A DNA stretch of 64,000 nt from Ricinus communis. Its lineage: Eukaryota; Streptophyta; Magnoliopsida; Malpighiales; Euphorbiaceae. The notes below the pieces were generated by a model that worked only from the letters and a program-made list of their open reading frames with translations, did no database searches and had not been told where the DNA came from. The first letter of the stretch is position 1, and every line of letters starts with the position of its first letter. Made by a program: the position numbers and the translations under genes. Positions 61,401-64,000 of this stretch are shown here, piece after piece. The DNA is taken from NCBI RefSeq assembly GCF_019578655.1, contig NC_063261.1:16358216-16422215 (forward strand), in the 5' to 3' direction.

Positions 61401-63180
61401 GAAAGGAATGGCAGCAGAAGGCTGCAAGTTTGTTGGAGTTCTATATGCTGGATTAATGATTGAGAAGAAGTCTGGCTTACCTAAGCTAATTGAGTACAAT
61501 GTGCGCTTTGGAGATCCAGAGTGCCAGGTTAGCTATAAACCTTCTATTAAACATTTCTATAATTCTCTATTGAATTGATACCGATGATTCAGGGGCCTGT
61601 CAAAACTTTACTGGGCACTAAAGAACATCTATGATTTTACTTGAAATTCAATTTGAGATCTGTTATCTATAATTTACTAGCACTTTAAAATTGATATCAC
61701 TACATAGAGGTTCTTTTTTAACTTATGGTACTAATTTTCGAAGTTATTGAAGAATCTTTGATTTTCTTGACTAAACTAAATCAATCATAAAATTTCTTGG
61801 AAGTGGCAATTCTGCTGCTTTATTATGTAAGAAAATAACTAGTCAAGAGGATGGCCATCAGCAGTGGCGGACCTAGAAATTTGTTTGAGGGGGGCAAATA
61901 AGATGTCATGCCTATTACAAAGAATGTAAAAAAATTACAAAGGAAATCTAAAATTTTTGGAAGGGGTGAAACAAAAAATGCAAAAGAACTACACGGATCT
62001 AAATTTTTTTTAGAAAGCTATGGGGTCTATAGCCACCCCTAGCCCCCCTGGTTCTGCCATTGGCCATGAGGCTTGTCTTCATCTTGTCAAGTATTTTATA
62101 CCTTTCTTTACCTAAATCTTGTTCTCTTATTTTATATTCTGTCCCATTTTTCCCACAGGTCTAGTGATTTTTGGTATGAATTATGTGGTCTATGTCATTG
62201 CAGTATCTGTTGCATTATATCAAGATCCATTTTTCTGTTTATTTTTGTGCATATGGTGTCATCTGCATCTGGATTTTGTTCCAATGTTGCATTCCTTATT
62301 ATTACATTTATATAAGATAGTTTGGGGATTTAATCTTGCTGTTGTTAGTTGTATCTTACAATCTTTTTTGTGAAATTGGTAGGATAAACCATAGGATATT
62401 GAGGTATTAGTTGGTGATGCTATTAGGTTATGCAGAAGATTTTAATGCTATGCACAACTAAAATGAAATGTTAGTTTTTGGTATTCACATAGTTTCTTTA
62501 TGCCTTCTACAATTTATACCATAGTTCAACGACACCAACTTGCTGTTGTTATTATATATTTGTTGCCATAAGTTGGAGAGATTTCTGATAATCTCTTTGG
62601 TGCTGAGGTGATATATTTTGTTATAACAAACAGATGGAGTATTACAGTTAGTTATCATGATCATTTTTCTAAATGCTACTGAAATTGATACTGAAATATC
62701 AATTTCAGTAGTCCTATGACCCCATAATTCATGCGGTTTCTTTTGTTTTGTCTTAAAATGCAGGTTCTAATGGTCCGTTTGGAATCTGATTTGGCACAAG
62801 TCCTCCTTGCAGCTTGTAGAGGAGAGCTAAGTGGAGTATCTTTGAATTGGTCCCCAGGGTCTGCCATGGTGGTGGTAATGGCAAGTAAAGGTTACCCTGG
62901 GTCCTATGAGAAGGGGACTGTAATTGGAAACCTTGAAGAAGCTGAAAATGTAGCTCCAACAGTTCAGATATTCCATGCTGGAACTGCTTTGGATGCAGAC
63001 GGAAACTTCATTGCTACTGGGGGCCGTGTTCTTGGGGTTACTGCCAAGGGAAGAGATCTTCAAGAGGCAAAGGATAGAGCATATCAGGCAGTTGAAGAAA
63101 TCAACTGGCCTGGAGGATTCTATCGGCGGGACATTGGGTGGAGAGCATTTCCACAAAAGCAATTTGCGACGGAAAGGTAA
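58404..63180 (+). CDS. PUR2: Phosphoribosylamine-glycine ligase (GAR synthetase), plastid-targeted, 534 aa
   Basis: Four exons, 58404-58686, 60429-60802, 60997-61527 and 62764-63180, are GT-AG and continuous (535 codons with stop). The enzyme joins glycine to phosphoribosylamine with ATP, the second step of purine synthesis, which in plants runs in plastids. Exon 1 encodes a Ser/Thr/Asn-rich, Arg-containing extension of about 95 residues typical of a transit peptide. The mature part starts [15 protein letters not shown] (98-112), the N-terminal domain of the family. Exon 2 also has VVVGPEAPL and the [14 protein letters not shown] region. Exon 3 holds the ATP-grasp domain with [13 protein letters not shown], the GD(T)GSNTGGMG motif and [11 protein letters not shown]. 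Exon 4 has ESDLA, the C-terminal domain and [11 protein letters not shown]. Length matches Arabidopsis PUR2 (about 530 aa). Two transposon relics lie in introns 1 and 3. Confidence 0.96.
59640..59965 (-). pseudogene. Decayed RNase H-like retroelement fragment in intron 1 of the purine gene
   Basis: Read on the minus strand in shifting frames it gives [20 protein letters not shown], then ESDNLTL, then [16 protein letters not shown]. This is the order of helices and the catalytic ESDN-type motif in plant RVT_3/RNase H-like domains. Frameshifts and stops break it. It is antisense to the host gene. The assignment rests on pattern recognition only. Confidence 0.5.
61862..62062. mobile_element. hAT-type MITE in intron 3 of the purine gene
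   Basis: The left end CAGTGGCGGACC and the right end, minus strand CAATGGCAGAACC, are inverted termini with CAGTGGCG-type ends common in plant hAT miniatures. The flanking octamers GCCATCAG (61854-61861) and GCCATGAG (62063-62070) match 7 of 8, the hAT target-site length. It is 201 bases with GGGG/CCCC-rich subterminal parts and no coding capacity. Confidence 0.75.
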
Positions 63181-64000
63181 AATTATTACTGATGTACTTG
63201 ATGTTGCCTATCTAAGAATGCAAACTTTATATACTATGGAATGTTCGAAATTCCATGAAAGAGAAATGGTGATCATCTGGGGCCAGTCAGTCAAATGAAT
63301 GAAACAGAAAGGTCCTCCGCAATTGTTCTTGTATTTGAAAGATACGCCTCGGATCTATTTTCTTTTTCTTTTTCTTATTCTACTGATAAAACTAATCTCC
63401 ACTTTTATACAATCAAGAATAACAAGAGAAAATCAACAAATTTTTTAGATTGTGCACTTGTATTTCAAACATTGTAATGAGGATGCAGGGTGGTTAGGTT
63501 GGCCAAAAGTAGCATAGGACACAGCATCCTCTTGATTATTGATAGTTAATTTTTCTAGTCTTTCCATGTCGTAAATGAATAATATCTCAGAGCAAAATGG
63601 TCTAACTATATCTGAATTTGGCAATTGTTTTGCAAACAAGTAATTGGTTTATTTGATGTCTTAATAATTGCAGCATTTCATGTCTTTATATTACATTGTC
63701 AATCTTCAAGGAATAATCATCCAGCGTCACACCTTTATTAATTTTTTTGATTGGAAGCACCTCTTACATCATGAAGAATAATTTCTGGTATCTAATTATA
63801 TGAAGTGTTTAGTTAATAACACTAAAGCAAACTTTTTAATTAAGAATGCTATAGAAATTATTACATATATTTTATGTTTCCAGATGCCTGTAAAAATTAA
63901 ATTTAACAAACGATGGCCTAAGTTCTTTATTAAGTTTTGAAAATGATAAAGAATTTAGAATTTGGAAAAGAAAAAAAAAATGCTAAGAAATGAGATAATC
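63181..64000 (+). other. 3' UTR of the purine gene and downstream AT-rich DNA
   Basis: The transcript end is probably within the first 300-400 bases. Beyond that is AT-rich sequence without coding potential up to the window edge. Confidence 0.5.

Overview
The window is nuclear DNA from a flowering plant, most likely a eudicot (a rosid, possibly Euphorbiaceae-like; the family is a guess). Four things point this way. Intergenic DNA and introns are very AT-rich, and introns follow GT-AG. Plant-specific gene families are present: a PPR protein with a DYW-type C-terminus, a chloroplast HSP70, and a plant MACPF protein. Plastid-type N-terminal extensions occur on two enzymes. There are also many small plant-type transposon relics. 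I saw no prokaryotic features, CRISPR array, rRNA gene or convincing tRNA gene.

Eight protein genes can be supported. Exons were assembled by hand from GT/AG junctions, reading-frame continuity and family resemblance. From left to right they are: a 150-aa single-pass membrane protein (5181-5810, +); an intronless 799-aa PPR-DYW protein (6662-9061, +); a 603-aa MACPF protein like Arabidopsis At4g24290 (16720-11883, -, 7 coding exons); a 703-aa stromal HSP70 (21464-24550, +, 8 exons); a 658-aa C2/EF-hand phosphatidylserine decarboxylase of the PSD2/PSD3 type (42992-25908, -, 21 exons over 17 kb); a 361-aa PB1-domain protein (48730-46481, -, 2 exons); a 185-aa plant protein of unknown function (52587-52030, -); and a 534-aa plastid-type phosphoribosylamine-glycine ligase of purine synthesis (58404-63180, +, 4 exons).

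The genes do not form a pathway. They are independent housekeeping, organelle and signalling genes, as expected on a plant chromosome arm. The MACPF and HSP70 genes are divergent, with about 3.7 kb of AT-rich DNA between them; HSP70 has a heat-shock-element-like site and a G-box just upstream.

The rest is mostly transposon debris. A MULE-like element of about 1.15 kb has long inverted ends and an unexplained open frame (1743-2891). A fold-back element lies at 20.5 kb. A dispersed repeat is present twice (20.2 and 45.7 kb). hAT-like miniature elements lie at 44.0 and 61.9 kb, and RNase H-like retroelement relics at 55.2 and 59.6 kb. A CACTA-type end lies at 56.3 kb. The introns of the phosphatidylserine decarboxylase gene hold five insertions, including a truncated Ty1/copia element and a well-bounded TRIM that shares its polypurine tract with it. 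I found no clearly new multi-gene system. The most interesting unexplained items are the intronic hairpin at 5536-5590, the MULE-like element with its open frame, and the copia/TRIM pair.
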